The notes under the pieces were generated by a model. It made no database searches and was not told where the DNA came from. It saw only the letters and a list, made by a program, of their open reading frames with translations. Made by a program: the position numbers and the translations under genes. Of a stretch of DNA of 64,000 nucleotides, positions 8,063 through 18,977 are shown piece by piece (the first letter of the stretch is position 1; each line of letters opens with the position of its first letter). Source of the stretch: Acidobacteriota bacterium (GTDB lineage Bacteria; Acidobacteriota; Thermoanaerobaculia; Multivoradales; SZUA-115); NCBI GenBank assembly GCA_024277255.1, contig JAJRVQ010000177.1, positions 36,434-100,433 of the forward strand. The letters are read 5' to 3'.

Positions 8063-9397
8063 ATGGCTGTCGCGCCGCTGCTCTGTTTGGTATTGCTGGG
8101 CGGCCTCGGCCTGGGCTGTTCCAGCGCAGCGATACACCCTGTTACTGCGCCGAACGGTCAGGGCGCGAGCCACAAGGTGACCATCCTGGTGCCCGGTGTC
8201 ACAGGCACCGCCCTGCGCGAGATCGATGGTGGCCGATCGGTTTGGGGCACCGGCAAAAACCTGCTCTTCCCGCGCGATAACGCCTACTCGCTAGCCCTTC
8301 CCCTCGCCACCGGTGACGCTTCGCAGCCTCCGCGCTTGGTCGCCGGACCGGTGATGGATCACGTTCGGTTGCTCTTTCTCCGCAAGGAAATCTACGGCAA
8401 GATCCTGGAAAGTCTGGTCACCGCCGGCTGGCAACTGGGCGACTTGGAGCAACCAAGAGCGGCGGACACCCTATTCGCCTTCGCCTATGACTGGCGGCTC
8501 GACAACGTCGTCACCACCTCCCACCTGGCCCAACAGCTCGAAGCTCTACGCCGGGCTCGCGGGGCGGAGCGGTTGAGTATCAACCTCATCTGCCAGAGCA
8601 ATGGCGGCTACATCTGCCGCTATCTGGCCAAATACGGCGGCGCCAGCCGCGCCGAGGCGCAGGCCGGCCGCAGCGGACCGCCCGCCGGCATCGACATTGA
8701 ACGGATCGTCCTCGTCGGCACCGCCAACGGCGGCAGTCTGAGAATCCTGCGCGAACTCGATCGCGGCCGCACGTACTTGCCGCTCATCGGTCGTGCCATG
8801 CGCCCCGAGGTCTTGTTCACCCTGCCCTCGCTCTACCAAGATCTGCCGGCCTACCGCAGCGACCTCTTCGTCAATACGCGGGGTGCCAACCTGCCGATCG
8901 ACCTCTACGATGCCGCCACCTGGGCCGAGCACGGTTGGTCGATCTTCGCGCCCAAGACCGAGAAGCGAGCGGATCGGCGCCCCGACCTCTTCGGCGACCG
9001 CGCCCAGCGGCTGGCCTTCCTGACCTCCGCCCTCGACTCGGCCCGGCAACTTCAACGGCTGCTGCACCAGGATGTGCCCGGCTTCGGCAACCCTCGCTAC
9101 TACCTGATTCAAAACGCCTTCGACCCCACTCCCGACCGCGCCGTGGTGACCCGGCGGCGCCAACGCGAAGAACTCTACTTCACCGGCGACCGGTGGGTCG
9201 ATCGAGATCAATACCTCACCGCCCGCAGCCGCGCCCCCGGCGACGGCCACGCCAGTCTGGAAAGCCAGAACTGGCTCTCACCCCAGGAGCGGGCGGCGCT
9301 GGTCGGCGATCCCTTCTTCGTCCCCGGAGGCCACTTCGAAATGATCCTGGAGCCGGCCACCCTGCGCCGGCTGGTCGAGATCTTGGAGAGCCCCTAG
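8063..9397 (+). CDS. LCAT-like lipase/acyltransferase, probable lipoprotein
   Basis: The product is a 444-residue alpha/beta hydrolase resembling lecithin:cholesterol acyltransferase-type lipases. A hydrophobic signal ends in GLGLGCSS, a loose lipobox, so it is probably anchored in the outer membrane or periplasm. The oxyanion segment TILVPGVTGTALRE is near residue 45, FAYDWRLDN near 140, and the nucleophile serine lies in LICQSNGGY, a variant of the usual GHSMGG. A C-terminal GGHFEMIL His is a plausible triad member. The frame is open far upstream, but that part has no protein-like features; GGAG precedes the chosen ATG by 11 bases. Its stop shares CTAG with the convergent EAL gene. Confidence 0.75.
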   Translation: MAVAPLLCLVLLGGLGLGCSSAAIHPVTAPNGQGASHKVTILVPGVTGTALREIDGGRSVWGTGKNLLFPRDNAYSLALPLATGDASQPPRLVAGPVMDHVRLLFLRKEIYGKILESLVTAGWQLGDLEQPRAADTLFAFAYDWRLDNVVTTSHLAQQLEALRRARGAERLSINLICQSNGGYICRYLAKYGGASRAEAQAGRSGPPAGIDIERIVLVGTANGGSLRILRELDRGRTYLPLIGRAMRPEVLFTLPSLYQDLPAYRSDLFVNTRGANLPIDLYDAATWAEHGWSIFAPKTEKRADRRPDLFGDRAQRLAFLTSALDSARQLQRLLHQDVPGFGNPRYYLIQNAFDPTPDRAVVTRRRQREELYFTGDRWVDRDQYLTARSRAPGDGHASLESQNWLSPQERAALVGDPFFVPGGHFEMILEPATLRRLVEILESP

Positions 9398-10875
9398 TCT
9401 ACCGTGGGCAGTACAGCGGGCAGCGCGACGGTAGCCTCCGGCGGCAGATGGGTGCGCGGCTTGCCGAGAAGGAATCCTTGCCCCAGATCGCAGCCAGCGG
9501 CCTGGACCGCCGCCAGTTGAGCTGGGGTCTCGATCCCTTCGGCAACCACGGTCAGCCCGAGCCGATGGCCGAGCGCGGCGGTCATCTCGACGATCGCCCG
9601 GCCATCGGGATCTGACCCGATGCCGTCGATCAGTTCCTTGGGGAGCTTAACCTTGTGCACCGGCAGGGTGCGTAAGTAGCGCAACGAGGCGTAGCCGGTG
9701 CCAAAGTCGTCGATCGCCAGTCGCACACCGAGGGCGTTGAGTTCGGCAAGCCGCGTTTCAGCCGCCTGCGAGCCACCGATGTCGATCGTCTCGGTCAGCT
9801 CCAGTTCGAGCCGATGGGCCGGCAAACCGGTGCGCTTGAGTACGTCGGCGATACGGGGCAGCAGACTGGGATCGACGAGCTGCGCCGGCGACACGTTGAC
9901 CGAAAGAGTGGCGGCGTGGAGAGGACCGCCACTCCACTCGACGCAGCGCCGGCATGCCTTCTCCAGCACCCGGATACCGATATCGGTGATCTGACCGCTG
10001 GCCTCGGCGGTGGGCATGATCGCTCCGGGACCGATGACACCATGGTTCGGAGAGCGCCAGCGCAGCAGCGCCTCGAATGCGACGATGCGACCGCTGGACA
10101 GTTCAACCTGGGGTTGAAAAGCGACAAAGATCTCGTCGTGACGCAGGGCGTCGTCGAGCTGTTCGACCAGCACGACGCCACGCGCCTGCTGATCGTTCTC
10201 GCTTCCGGGATAGAAGCGAAAGGTCTCCCCTCCTGCCTCCTGGGCCAAGCGCAAAGCGACATCGGCGTGGTCGAGCATGCTCTCCGCGTCACAACCCGGC
10301 TTGAAGACGCAGATCCCGACGCTGATCCTGTGGGCCGGTACCTGCCCCGCAACGGACAGGGAGCGCGGCATCACGGCCAGCACTTTGCGGGCCAGCGCGG
10401 TAACCCCGGTGGTCGACGGTACGGCGCGCTGGAGCAGGGCGAAGAGACCGTCATCCAGGTAGCCGAGAGCATCACAACGACGCACCAGGGTGGTCAGACG
10501 GCTGGCGATCTCAGCCAGACTATCCCGGCTGCCATTGCCCTCCACCCGCGAACCCAAGAGAGCACCGCAGTCCACCAGATGCAGGGCGACACACTCGTCG
10601 GTTCTCTCAGCCTGGGCAACAGCCTGGCGCAGCAAGCCCGAGAAACCGACGCCGTCGAACTGCGGTGGGCCATTGGCCAACTTGGGCGAGCGCCTGAAGC
10701 GGTCGGCCCCAGCCTTGGCCTCGCTGCCGGACACTTCGGTATCGAGAGCTTCGGTCGCGAGCAGTGGACCGCTAGACAAGCGGGGGTGTTCGGCAGCCGC
10801 CGAACGCTGAGCGCCCCCCCAGAGTCCACCTAACAACTCGCTCTGCCGGCTTGCCGAAGGGATCAGCCTACCCAT
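9394..10875 (-). CDS. cyclic-di-GMP phosphodiesterase, degenerate GGDEF plus EAL
   Basis: This 493-residue cytoplasmic protein has an N-terminal region of about 110 residues without a known domain, a GGDEF-like domain, and a C-terminal EAL domain. The GGDEF signature is replaced by a YLDDGLF-type sequence, so cyclase activity is unlikely. The EAL domain looks active: FEALLRW, SVNVSPAQL, ELTETI, IDDFGTGYASL, the VKL lysine and AEGIET are all present, although the usual Asp after the lysine is Pro. It should hydrolyse c-di-GMP. The ATG at 10875 has AAGGAG seven bases upstream; the longer frame to 10944 lacks one. No membrane segment or sensor domain is obvious. It follows the phosphate operon on the same strand. 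Confidence 0.85.
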   Translation of the reverse strand: MGRLIPSASRQSELLGGLWGGAQRSAAAEHPRLSSGPLLATEALDTEVSGSEAKAGADRFRRSPKLANGPPQFDGVGFSGLLRQAVAQAERTDECVALHLVDCGALLGSRVEGNGSRDSLAEIASRLTTLVRRCDALGYLDDGLFALLQRAVPSTTGVTALARKVLAVMPRSLSVAGQVPAHRISVGICVFKPGCDAESMLDHADVALRLAQEAGGETFRFYPGSENDQQARGVVLVEQLDDALRHDEIFVAFQPQVELSSGRIVAFEALLRWRSPNHGVIGPGAIMPTAEASGQITDIGIRVLEKACRRCVEWSGGPLHAATLSVNVSPAQLVDPSLLPRIADVLKRTGLPAHRLELELTETIDIGGSQAAETRLAELNALGVRLAIDDFGTGYASLRYLRTLPVHKVKLPKELIDGIGSDPDGRAIVEMTAALGHRLGLTVVAEGIETPAQLAAVQAAGCDLGQGFLLGKPRTHLPPEATVALPAVLPTVD

Positions 10876-11030
10876 CTTCGCACTCCTTGGCGCGTTGCGC
10901 CGCTTGTCGTCAAGAGCTGACGACCGCTGAACCGCTGAACACACTGGTCTGTTGATCTATCAGCGATGGTAGTGGGCCGAAGATGAACGGGGAATGAAAG
11001 CTCGCAACAAGATCCGCGGCGGTGCTCGCA

Positions 11031-12266
11031 CTAGAAGACGATCTGGGCTCGCACCAGGAAGATGGCGGGGTCGTCGCTGCGACCGCGGCGCTCGGAGTCG
11101 ACCAGGATGTAGTTGGCCATGAAGCGGAGATTGGCGTTCGGGTACCAATTCACCGCAACCGTGATGTTCTCTTCCTGCCCGCCGGCGATGTCGAGGTCGT
11201 CGAGGTCGATGCTGCTGAAGCGCGCCGCCAGCTCCCAGGCGCCGCGCTTGGTGCGGGGCTTGACCCGGCCGAAGGTGCCCTCTTTGGCACTGTACGGACG
11301 GCCTTCGCCGGTAGGAAACCAGCTGAAGAAGGCGTACCAACCCGAGAGTTCGGCCTGCGCCACGTTCGACCGATCGACTCGGGTCAAGATGTACTCCCCC
11401 TGCACCGAGAAACCGCCGGCGCTCGCCGCCAGTTCGAGGCCATAGCGGTCCGTGCTCTCCACATCCTCCAGGTTGCGGGTCCGCACCAACCTCTCTCCGG
11501 TCGGCGACGATTCGGGACGGGAGCTGAAACGAAACTCCGCGTCGCGGCGAAACTCGCGATACTCGCCTGCCACGCCGAGGTGGAGGATTCCGCGCTCGCC
11601 GCGCACCACCGCCCAGGTCAGTCGCGAGGCGAAGCCGAACCCCTGGTCCTCAGTGCTCTTACTCGCCGAGATAGGCTCACCGAAAAAGCCGATCGAAGCA
11701 CTTCCCCGCTCGCCGCCGCGGTGGAGCCCGACACCCAGGGATCGCGAAGGGGCAAACGCGGTAACCGGCAGCGCCGCCTCCAAGAAAGTGCTGTTCTTCG
11801 AGCTAGTCTGTTCTTCGAGGGCGAAGGGCTCCTTGAAGTTACCCACCGTCACCGCCGTCCCGCCCCTGGTCGAGTACCGCAAGTAAAGATCCTTGATCTC
11901 GACATCGCCGCCACTGAGTTCGAATTGTGACTTGAAGCCCCATCGGCGATGGACCGTACCCTTGAAGTAGACCCGTGCCCGGCGGATCTTGGTGCCGTTG
12001 CCCAGGCTGCTGGTGTCCTGGTCGTGGAAGGCGGCATCGGCCTGCAACCGCCCGCCGAGCTGGAATTTGAAGCTCCCGCCGCCGTCCTTGATTTCGAGAC
12101 CGTCCGCGTCGAGCTTGACCACGACGCCGGTCTCTTTCTTCTTGCTCTTGCGCCCGCTGCCTTCCCCACCCGCTTCAGCGGTCGCCGCGGCCAAGGCGGA
12201 AGAGGTCAGCCCGGCGATCAAAGCAAACAGTAGAACTACCCACTTCGTATCGATTCTCGGCTTCAT
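11031..12266 (-). CDS. phosphate-selective porin O/P family outer-membrane protein
   Basis: This 411-residue beta-barrel protein belongs to the OprO/OprP family, which passes phosphate or polyphosphate through the outer membrane. It has a Sec signal peptide (VVLLFALIAGLTSSALA). A Lys/Gly-rich segment follows (GRKSKKKETG), then alternating barrel strands such as GGRLQADAAFHD, RRARVYFKGTV, GNFKEPFALEEQTSS, and it ends in a C-terminal Phe (RAQIVF), as expected for BAM-inserted barrels. The GNFKEPF...S segment is characteristic of this family. Its ATG overlaps the stop of the DUF3616 gene as ATGA, so it is the last gene of the ppk1 operon. That context strongly supports phosphate or polyphosphate as the substrate. 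Confidence 0.88.
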   Translation of the reverse strand: MKPRIDTKWVVLLFALIAGLTSSALAAATAEAGGEGSGRKSKKKETGVVVKLDADGLEIKDGGGSFKFQLGGRLQADAAFHDQDTSSLGNGTKIRRARVYFKGTVHRRWGFKSQFELSGGDVEIKDLYLRYSTRGGTAVTVGNFKEPFALEEQTSSKNSTFLEAALPVTAFAPSRSLGVGLHRGGERGSASIGFFGEPISASKSTEDQGFGFASRLTWAVVRGERGILHLGVAGEYREFRRDAEFRFSSRPESSPTGERLVRTRNLEDVESTDRYGLELAASAGGFSVQGEYILTRVDRSNVAQAELSGWYAFFSWFPTGEGRPYSAKEGTFGRVKPRTKRGAWELAARFSSIDLDDLDIAGGQEENITVAVNWYPNANLRFMANYILVDSERRGRSDDPAIFLVRAQIVF

Positions 12267-13357
12267 GGTGACTCTCCTCGCTTCGGGTTCGGGGTGAACG
12301 GATCCGCAGGAAGCGGCTCGATCCTGAGCGCCGAATAGTCGACCAGCAGATAGCTGGCCGGCTTGCGGCAAGCGCGATTGCCATCGTCGCTGAGCAGCAA
12401 GATTCGCTCGCCTCCAGCCCATCGAATCGGCGCTACGCCTTCCGCTTTCTCGAGATCCGCGACGCCGTCGATGCGCACCCGCTGGGCCGGCATGGTGGGA
12501 TCGCCACTCCACAACCACAGCTTGAACTTCTTGTCCTTCTTGTTCTTGCCTCCTTCGCGTTGGCTGAGGATCAAGAAGCCGTCGAGGCGCGGCACATAGG
12601 CCAGATCGCGCACTCCGCCCCCGTCGAGATCCAGCTCGATCGGCTGCGCAGCGAAACGCAGCGGCGCTCCGCGCTCGAAGACCGCTTTCGGGTTGAGCCA
12701 CTGGATGAGCAGCGCCTTGCCGTCGTGCAGCGGGCCGCGCAAACCGATCCACAGTCGCCGGCCCCGCCGATCGAAGGCGAGACCTTCGATATTCAGCCCG
12801 CGATCGCGCTTGACCTTGCGCTCGCGGGCCGCCTCGACGAGCACCGGGAAGGCGCGGGTGAGAGCCTTGCGCAACCCCGGCGCGAAGCTCATCTCGGCCA
12901 GCCGCGAACCCTCCACCTTGAAGCGCACCAGCCGCTGCCGCCCGGCTTCGAGCTTGCCGTTGTCCTTGCGCGAGTGCGAGGTGACGGCGACGAGAAAGCC
13001 GGCCCTACCGGCGGTGATCGCCTCCAGATCGTCGAGGGATAGGGTCGCCGCCTCCCACAACGAGGAGGCTTTCGGTGACTCGACGCGAAAGGGCTCCGTG
13101 CCCTCGCCGGCGCTCAACAGCGCGAACGGCCTGGCCCGCTCGTCCTCGACCACCAGCAGCCGGCCGTCGGCGAGCTGGGTGACTCCGGAAGGCTCGTAGA
13201 TTCCGGCCAGGCGGCGAAAGCCGGGCCGCGAACCGTCGTGGCGCGACTCGTCGCTGCCCTCTGCGGCACAGTGCACGAGCAGTAGCAGGCTGAGAGTCAG
13301 CAGACCGGTCCGCATGCCGAGCAGACCCGCTCGGCTCCCTTGGTGAACTGTACTCAT
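12263..13357 (-). CDS. DUF3616 family lipoprotein
   Basis: The 364-residue product has an N-terminal lipoprotein-type signal (LLTLSLLLLVHCAAE) and a beta-propeller-like body of the DUF3616 type. Recognisable segments are GIYEPSGVTQL, GRLLVVEDE, LDDLEAITAG, VAVTSHSRKDNGK, GLNIEGLAFDRRGRRLWIGLRGPL, GGGVRDLAYVPRLDGFLILS and KAEGVAPIRW. The family has no proven reaction; it is distantly like esterase-like phytase and SdiA-regulated propellers, which would fit phosphate scavenging, but that is inference. It starts 2 bases after the PycTM-like gene stops and overlaps the porin gene by ATGA. A second ATG 42 bases inside would shorten the n-region and is also possible. Confidence 0.8.
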   Translation of the reverse strand: MSTVHQGSRAGLLGMRTGLLTLSLLLLVHCAAEGSDESRHDGSRPGFRRLAGIYEPSGVTQLADGRLLVVEDERARPFALLSAGEGTEPFRVESPKASSLWEAATLSLDDLEAITAGRAGFLVAVTSHSRKDNGKLEAGRQRLVRFKVEGSRLAEMSFAPGLRKALTRAFPVLVEAARERKVKRDRGLNIEGLAFDRRGRRLWIGLRGPLHDGKALLIQWLNPKAVFERGAPLRFAAQPIELDLDGGGVRDLAYVPRLDGFLILSQREGGKNKKDKKFKLWLWSGDPTMPAQRVRIDGVADLEKAEGVAPIRWAGGERILLLSDDGNRACRKPASYLLVDYSALRIEPLPADPFTPNPKRGESP

Positions 13358-13359
13358 GG

Positions 13360-14166
13360 CTAGAGATAGAAGGCGACGGCGACCACCACCAAGGTGGCGA
13401 AGCTGGCGATCAGCCCCAGGATGAAGGCGTTGTAGGAAACCTTGAGCAGGGCGAATCGCTTGTTGGCCGACTTTCCGAGGAAATAGAGATGAGAAACCAT
13501 GCTCTGGTAGACCCGCTGCTTGTCCGTCATCATTTCGAGCATGACCGACATGTGGTCCGCTTTGGAAAGATGGGCGAACTGCTCGAAAACGAGGAGATCC
13601 GCCCGGTCGGAGCGGAAATCGCTCGGATTCGTCTTGGCCTTGTCCACATGTTGAGGCCGCGCCGCGAGCACGGCGAAGACGATGGCCACCACGCAGGTGG
13701 TGAGGAAGAGGCCCGAAGGAATCAACAGCAGCGGCTCGGTGGTCAGGATGTAGGAACTCGACAGCGTCAACAGCGAAAGTAGAAAGCCATTCACCGAAAT
13801 CATGATGTTGGCCTTGCGGGCGGCCAGAGCGATCATCGCCAGCTGTGCCCGGTACGAGTTGCGCAACATCGACTCGATGCCGCGGCTGGTCCCGACATCG
13901 ACCGCAGAGTTGCCTTTGTCCTTTCCCCTGCCCTTCTTTGTCCGCTTCTTGCCTTTCGCCTTGGCGCGGATCTCGCCATCGCCCAGCTTTGGGAGATGAG
14001 CACTTGTGGCAACTTGCGCAGGTCGCGCGGCGGCCCTGGGAGGGACCGCCCAGAACTCTGTCGAAACCAAAGACTCCATGCCCTTGAGTTCAGGTCGGGG
14101 GGCGACGAGCCGAAGCGGTGCCACTAGCTCGCTGCAATCGATGGGTCTGGTCGCTGTGTTGGCCAT
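13360..14166 (-). CDS. Pycsar-effector-like (PycTM/DUF5706) membrane protein with polybasic segment
   Basis: The protein has 268 residues. Residues 100-268 match the PycTM effector fold (formerly DUF5706): ALAARKANIMISVNG into TM1 (about 122-140), TM2 (about 147-168) ending in VLAARPQ, a cytoplasmic segment LLVFEQFAHLSKADH, then SMVSHLYFLGKSANKRFALLKVSY before TM3 (about 248-268). In Pycsar defence such proteins form membrane pores after binding cCMP or cUMP. The first 100 residues are unlike known effectors and include a Lys/Arg-rich run at 68-84. GGAG six bases ahead supports the ATG. It lies 38 bases after ppk1 and 2 bases before the DUF3616 gene. No cyclase is nearby, so a phosphate or polyphosphate-linked role is more likely than classical Pycsar. 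Confidence 0.8.
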   Translation of the reverse strand: MANTATRPIDCSELVAPLRLVAPRPELKGMESLVSTEFWAVPPRAAARPAQVATSAHLPKLGDGEIRAKAKGKKRTKKGRGKDKGNSAVDVGTSRGIESMLRNSYRAQLAMIALAARKANIMISVNGFLLSLLTLSSSYILTTEPLLLIPSGLFLTTCVVAIVFAVLAARPQHVDKAKTNPSDFRSDRADLLVFEQFAHLSKADHMSVMLEMMTDKQRVYQSMVSHLYFLGKSANKRFALLKVSYNAFILGLIASFATLVVVAVAFYL

Positions 14167-14204
14167 GAGATTCTCCGTGGATACCGACAGGATGTTTCCA
14201 GACT

Positions 14205-16409
<2,205 letters not shown>

Positions 16410-16415
16410 GGCAAA

Positions 16416-16449
16416 CTTATACCCAGATCAACATGAACTGAAAGTGAAT
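16416..16449 (-). promoter_or_regulatory. Pho-box-like promoter of the ppk1 operon
   Basis: On the minus strand TTCA occurs at 16448-16445 and again at 16437-16434, an 11-bp step, with a third TTCA between them (16442-16439). A -10-like TATAAG lies at 16421-16416, about 12 bases downstream. Direct repeats with 11-bp spacing replacing the -35 is the layout of PhoB-type promoters. The -10 is so close to the ATG at 16409 that the transcript would have almost no leader. The repeat unit differs from the E. coli TGTCA core, so the regulator is inferred. Confidence 0.4.
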
Positions 16450-16463
16450 CCAGTAGCTTCTAA

Positions 16464-16502
16464 GAAAAAATCCCGGGAGCGAGATGAAGGTCGCACCCGG
16501 GA
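16464..16502 (-). terminator. Rho-independent terminator of the secreted subtilase gene
   Basis: TCCCGGG at 16471-16477 pairs with CCCGGGA at 16496-16502, and GCGA/TCGC continue the stem inside after one A-A mismatch, giving 11 pairs around an 8-base loop. On the minus strand the hairpin is followed at once by a T-run (A-run 16465-16470 on the plus strand). It lies about 60 bases past the subtilase stop and separates that gene from ppk1. Confidence 0.85.
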
Positions 16503-16562
16503 TGAGTATTGAGACCAGCCGGGATCGAGCTTCCCGGGTTGATCCTCGCTAGCGAATCGCGC

Positions 16563-17993
16563 TCACTTGAGCTGGACGTTTACCGTGTCGCTGCCGCCTC
16601 CACTCGAGGTCACGGTGAGAGTGATCGGGTTGGTGGCGGCGTCAACCTTGCTTTTGAAGCGGCCCTGGTTGTTGTTGACCGGCGCCGTCTGGCCGCCGAA
16701 CGTCGCGGTGAGGGTGGCATTGGGGTCGGAGACCTCACCTTCGAACTGGAGCTGCCCCTTCTTGCTGTCCCACTGCGCCTTCTTGATGGTCACCGTATCG
16801 GTCTGCGGAGGCGGAGGCGGCGGAGGCGGAGAACCGGCGGAGAGTGATTGCAGCAGCAGGTTCGGCGAGCCAGGGCCAGGATTGCCGACCACACCGCCGA
16901 CACCGCGGCTACTGATCTCGGTCTTGACCTGGCCGACGGTGAAGGCGGGAAACTCCTCGCGAACCAGGGCAGCGACACCCGCCACGTGCGGCGAAGCCAT
17001 CGAGGTTCCGCTGATCGTGTTGGCCGACGTATCGCTGAGGAACCAGGCTGAAGTGATCGCCGAGCCCGGTGCGAAGATGTCGAGCGCGGATCCAAAGTTG
17101 GAGAAGCCGGAGCGCTGGTCGGTGATGGTGGTCGAGCCGACGGTGAAGGCCTGGGCGGCCCGGGCCGGCGAGGTGTTGGAAGCATCGAAGTTGCTGTTGC
17201 CAGCGGCCACGGCGTAGAAGACTCCGGCCGCCACCGAGTTGTTGACCGCGGTGTCCAGTGCGGTGCTCACGCCGCCGCCGAGGCTCATGTTCGCCACCAT
17301 CAGCGCCGTCGAGTTGGCGTTGGCCACGCCGGTGACAAAGTCGACCCCTGAGATCACCCCCGCGGTGGTTCCGGAGCCGGCGCAGTTGAGCACTCTGACC
17401 GCGTGCAACCGCACATTCTTGGCGACGCCGAACGAGGAGCCGCCGGCGGTTCCCGCGACGTGGGTGCCGTGGCCGTTGCAGTCGCTGCCATTCTGGCCGT
17501 CCCCGATGGCATCGAAGTCAAGCGTTGCGCGACCACCAAATTCCTGGTGCGAGATCCGCATGCCGGTGTCGATGACGTAGAGGTCCACGCCCGTGCCGTC
17601 GAAGTTGAAGGTGTAGCTGCTGTCGAGCGGCAGCTGAGGCTGGTCGATTCGATCGAGGCCCCACGACGGCGGATTGGCCTGCACGCCGACGATCGACATC
17701 ACGCCATTGGGCTCGACGAAGGCGACACCGCGCATGGCGGCCAGCGCGTGGGCAGCTTCCAGATCGATCCCCGAGATCAAGGCGCCTTGCAAGGCCTGGT
17801 CAAAGACCCGCTCGGTGACACCGCCCAGCCGGGTCGCCAGCAAGGCGGAGTTGGTGTGAGCATCCCAGCCCCGCTCGAAGACCACGATGTACTGGCCGGG
17901 AATCGCCGTCGCCTTCGACTCCACGAAGGTTCCCGCCGACGCCGCAACCGCGACCATAATACACAGAACCGCTACTACAACTTTTCGCATCAT
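16563..17993 (-). CDS. secreted S8 subtilisin-like serine peptidase
   Basis: This 476-residue peptidase has a signal peptide (VVVAVLCIMVAVAASA), an I9-type propeptide ending in GVAFVEPNG, and an S8 catalytic domain with Asp in YVIDTGM, His in NGHGTHVAGT and Ser in SGTSMASPHVAG. A run of eight prolines then links to a C-terminal beta-sandwich domain of about 80 residues (KKAQWDSKKGQLQFEGEV) that looks Ig-like and may bind substrate or surface. It should act outside the cytoplasm as an autoprocessed endopeptidase. AGGAG five bases before the first of two adjacent ATGs supports the start; the longer frame to 18116 lacks a signal. It is monocistronic and ends in a strong terminator. Confidence 0.92.
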   Translation of the reverse strand: MMRKVVVAVLCIMVAVAASAGTFVESKATAIPGQYIVVFERGWDAHTNSALLATRLGGVTERVFDQALQGALISGIDLEAAHALAAMRGVAFVEPNGVMSIVGVQANPPSWGLDRIDQPQLPLDSSYTFNFDGTGVDLYVIDTGMRISHQEFGGRATLDFDAIGDGQNGSDCNGHGTHVAGTAGGSSFGVAKNVRLHAVRVLNCAGSGTTAGVISGVDFVTGVANANSTALMVANMSLGGGVSTALDTAVNNSVAAGVFYAVAAGNSNFDASNTSPARAAQAFTVGSTTITDQRSGFSNFGSALDIFAPGSAITSAWFLSDTSANTISGTSMASPHVAGVAALVREEFPAFTVGQVKTEISSRGVGGVVGNPGPGSPNLLLQSLSAGSPPPPPPPPQTDTVTIKKAQWDSKKGQLQFEGEVSDPNATLTATFGGQTAPVNNNQGRFKSKVDAATNPITLTVTSSGGGSDTVNVQLK

Positions 17994-18380
17994 TGCTTCT
18001 CCTGAAAATAGTTTGCCGACCCATCGCTCGCAGAGCATCGACAGCTCTACCCAGCCGAGTGCGACCAACGCAGCACCGGATCTCCCACTCCTAAGCCCTA
18101 GAGCAGATGGGCGCAATCAGCACACCCTGCTCCGTCCCAACCCCCTCGGTCACTCACCGGTGGCGGGCCACGTTCTATGGATCGTTGTCTGTTGGGAAGA
18201 CTAGAGATCGCCAGATGAACGCATCATGAACAGGAGATGAACGTCTCCCCCGCAAGCGGCGGAGATGGTGGAAACAGCGAAACGAGGGTGCACAGCCGAT
18301 TTCGGTGCCTCCGGTGCTTGACAACGAACCTCCAGACACATAACCTAAACGAACGTTCCGTAATTACTGCCGGAGATCCC
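17994..18380. other. divergent intergenic region
   Basis: This 387-base stretch separates the minus-strand subtilase from the plus-strand TetR gene. The right end holds the TetR promoter and operator described separately. In the rest I see no gene, RNA or repeat; it should contain the subtilase promoter, but no convincing -35/-10 pair stands out. Confidence 0.6.
18318..18367 (+). promoter_or_regulatory. promoter and operator of the TetR gene
   Basis: A consensus -35 TTGACA (18318-18323) is followed after 17 bases by TAACCT (18341-18346) as -10. Immediately downstream, at 18348-18367, is AACGAACGTTCCGTAATTAC with a GAACGTTC palindrome at its core. Nearly the same 20 bases recur ahead of the SDR gene (18992-19011). 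The position over the transcription start suggests that the TetR protein represses its own gene. Confidence 0.65.
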
Positions 18381-18968
18381 ATGGCTCGCCCAAGACAATT
18401 CGACCCCGAAGAAGCTCTCGCCAAGGCGATGGAGCTGTTCTGGTCGCAGGGGTATGAGTCGACATCGATTCAACAATTGGTCGACGCCATGGGCATCAAC
18501 CGCTTTTCCCTCTACAACACGTTCGGCGACAAGCACTCCCTCTACCTGGCCGCCCTGGATCACTATCGAGGCTCGGTGAGCGAGGTACTCTTCCGGCAGA
18601 TCGAAAGCGAAGAGGACGGAGCGCAGGCGATCCGCTCGTTCTTCCTCGGGCAGGTGGATCGATTCACCAGTAAAGCCGCAGTACGAGGGTGCCTGATCGC
18701 CAACTGCTCGGCGGAGATGGCGTCACACGACGAAGAAGCCGCCGCGCACGTACGCAAGGGAATCGCGCGCAGCGAGCGCGCCTTCCGAGCAGCGCTCGAA
18801 AAGGCACGAGCGGCCGGCGACATCGAACCCAGCCGAGACCTCGACGACCTCGCCCGCTTCTTCGCCGCCGCCTCCAACGGCATCACCGTTGTCGCGCAGG
18901 CGAAACCTGGCCGAGCCTTCCTTGAAAGCTCCGTGCGAGTGATCCTCGCAGCACTGGAACAGCCCTAA
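18381..18968 (+). CDS. TetR/AcrR family transcriptional regulator
   Basis: This 195-residue repressor has an N-terminal TetR helix-turn-helix: FDPEEALAKAMELFWSQGYESTS, IQQLVDAMGINRFSLYNTFGDKHSLY (residues about 8-52). The C-terminal ligand domain includes RGCLIANCSAEMASHDEEAA, typical of TetR_C_16/YxaF-like repressors of reactive small-molecule genes. The ATG at 18381 has GGAG close upstream and begins right at the conserved ARPRQFD start; the longer frame to 18237 overlaps the promoter and operator. The SDR gene follows 72 bases downstream and carries the same operator sequence, so it is the likely target. The ligand is unknown. Confidence 0.92.
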   Translation: MARPRQFDPEEALAKAMELFWSQGYESTSIQQLVDAMGINRFSLYNTFGDKHSLYLAALDHYRGSVSEVLFRQIESEEDGAQAIRSFFLGQVDRFTSKAAVRGCLIANCSAEMASHDEEAAAHVRKGIARSERAFRAALEKARAAGDIEPSRDLDDLARFFAAASNGITVVAQAKPGRAFLESSVRVILAALEQP

Positions 18969-18977
18969 CCCCCTTTT

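Noticed and set aside
9814..10833. 339-codon plus-strand frame
   Set aside because: Shadow of the EAL protein, which carries all conserved residues.
16803..16830. GGCGGA-rich simple repeat
   Set aside because: It encodes the poly-proline linker of the secreted subtilase and needs no other explanation.
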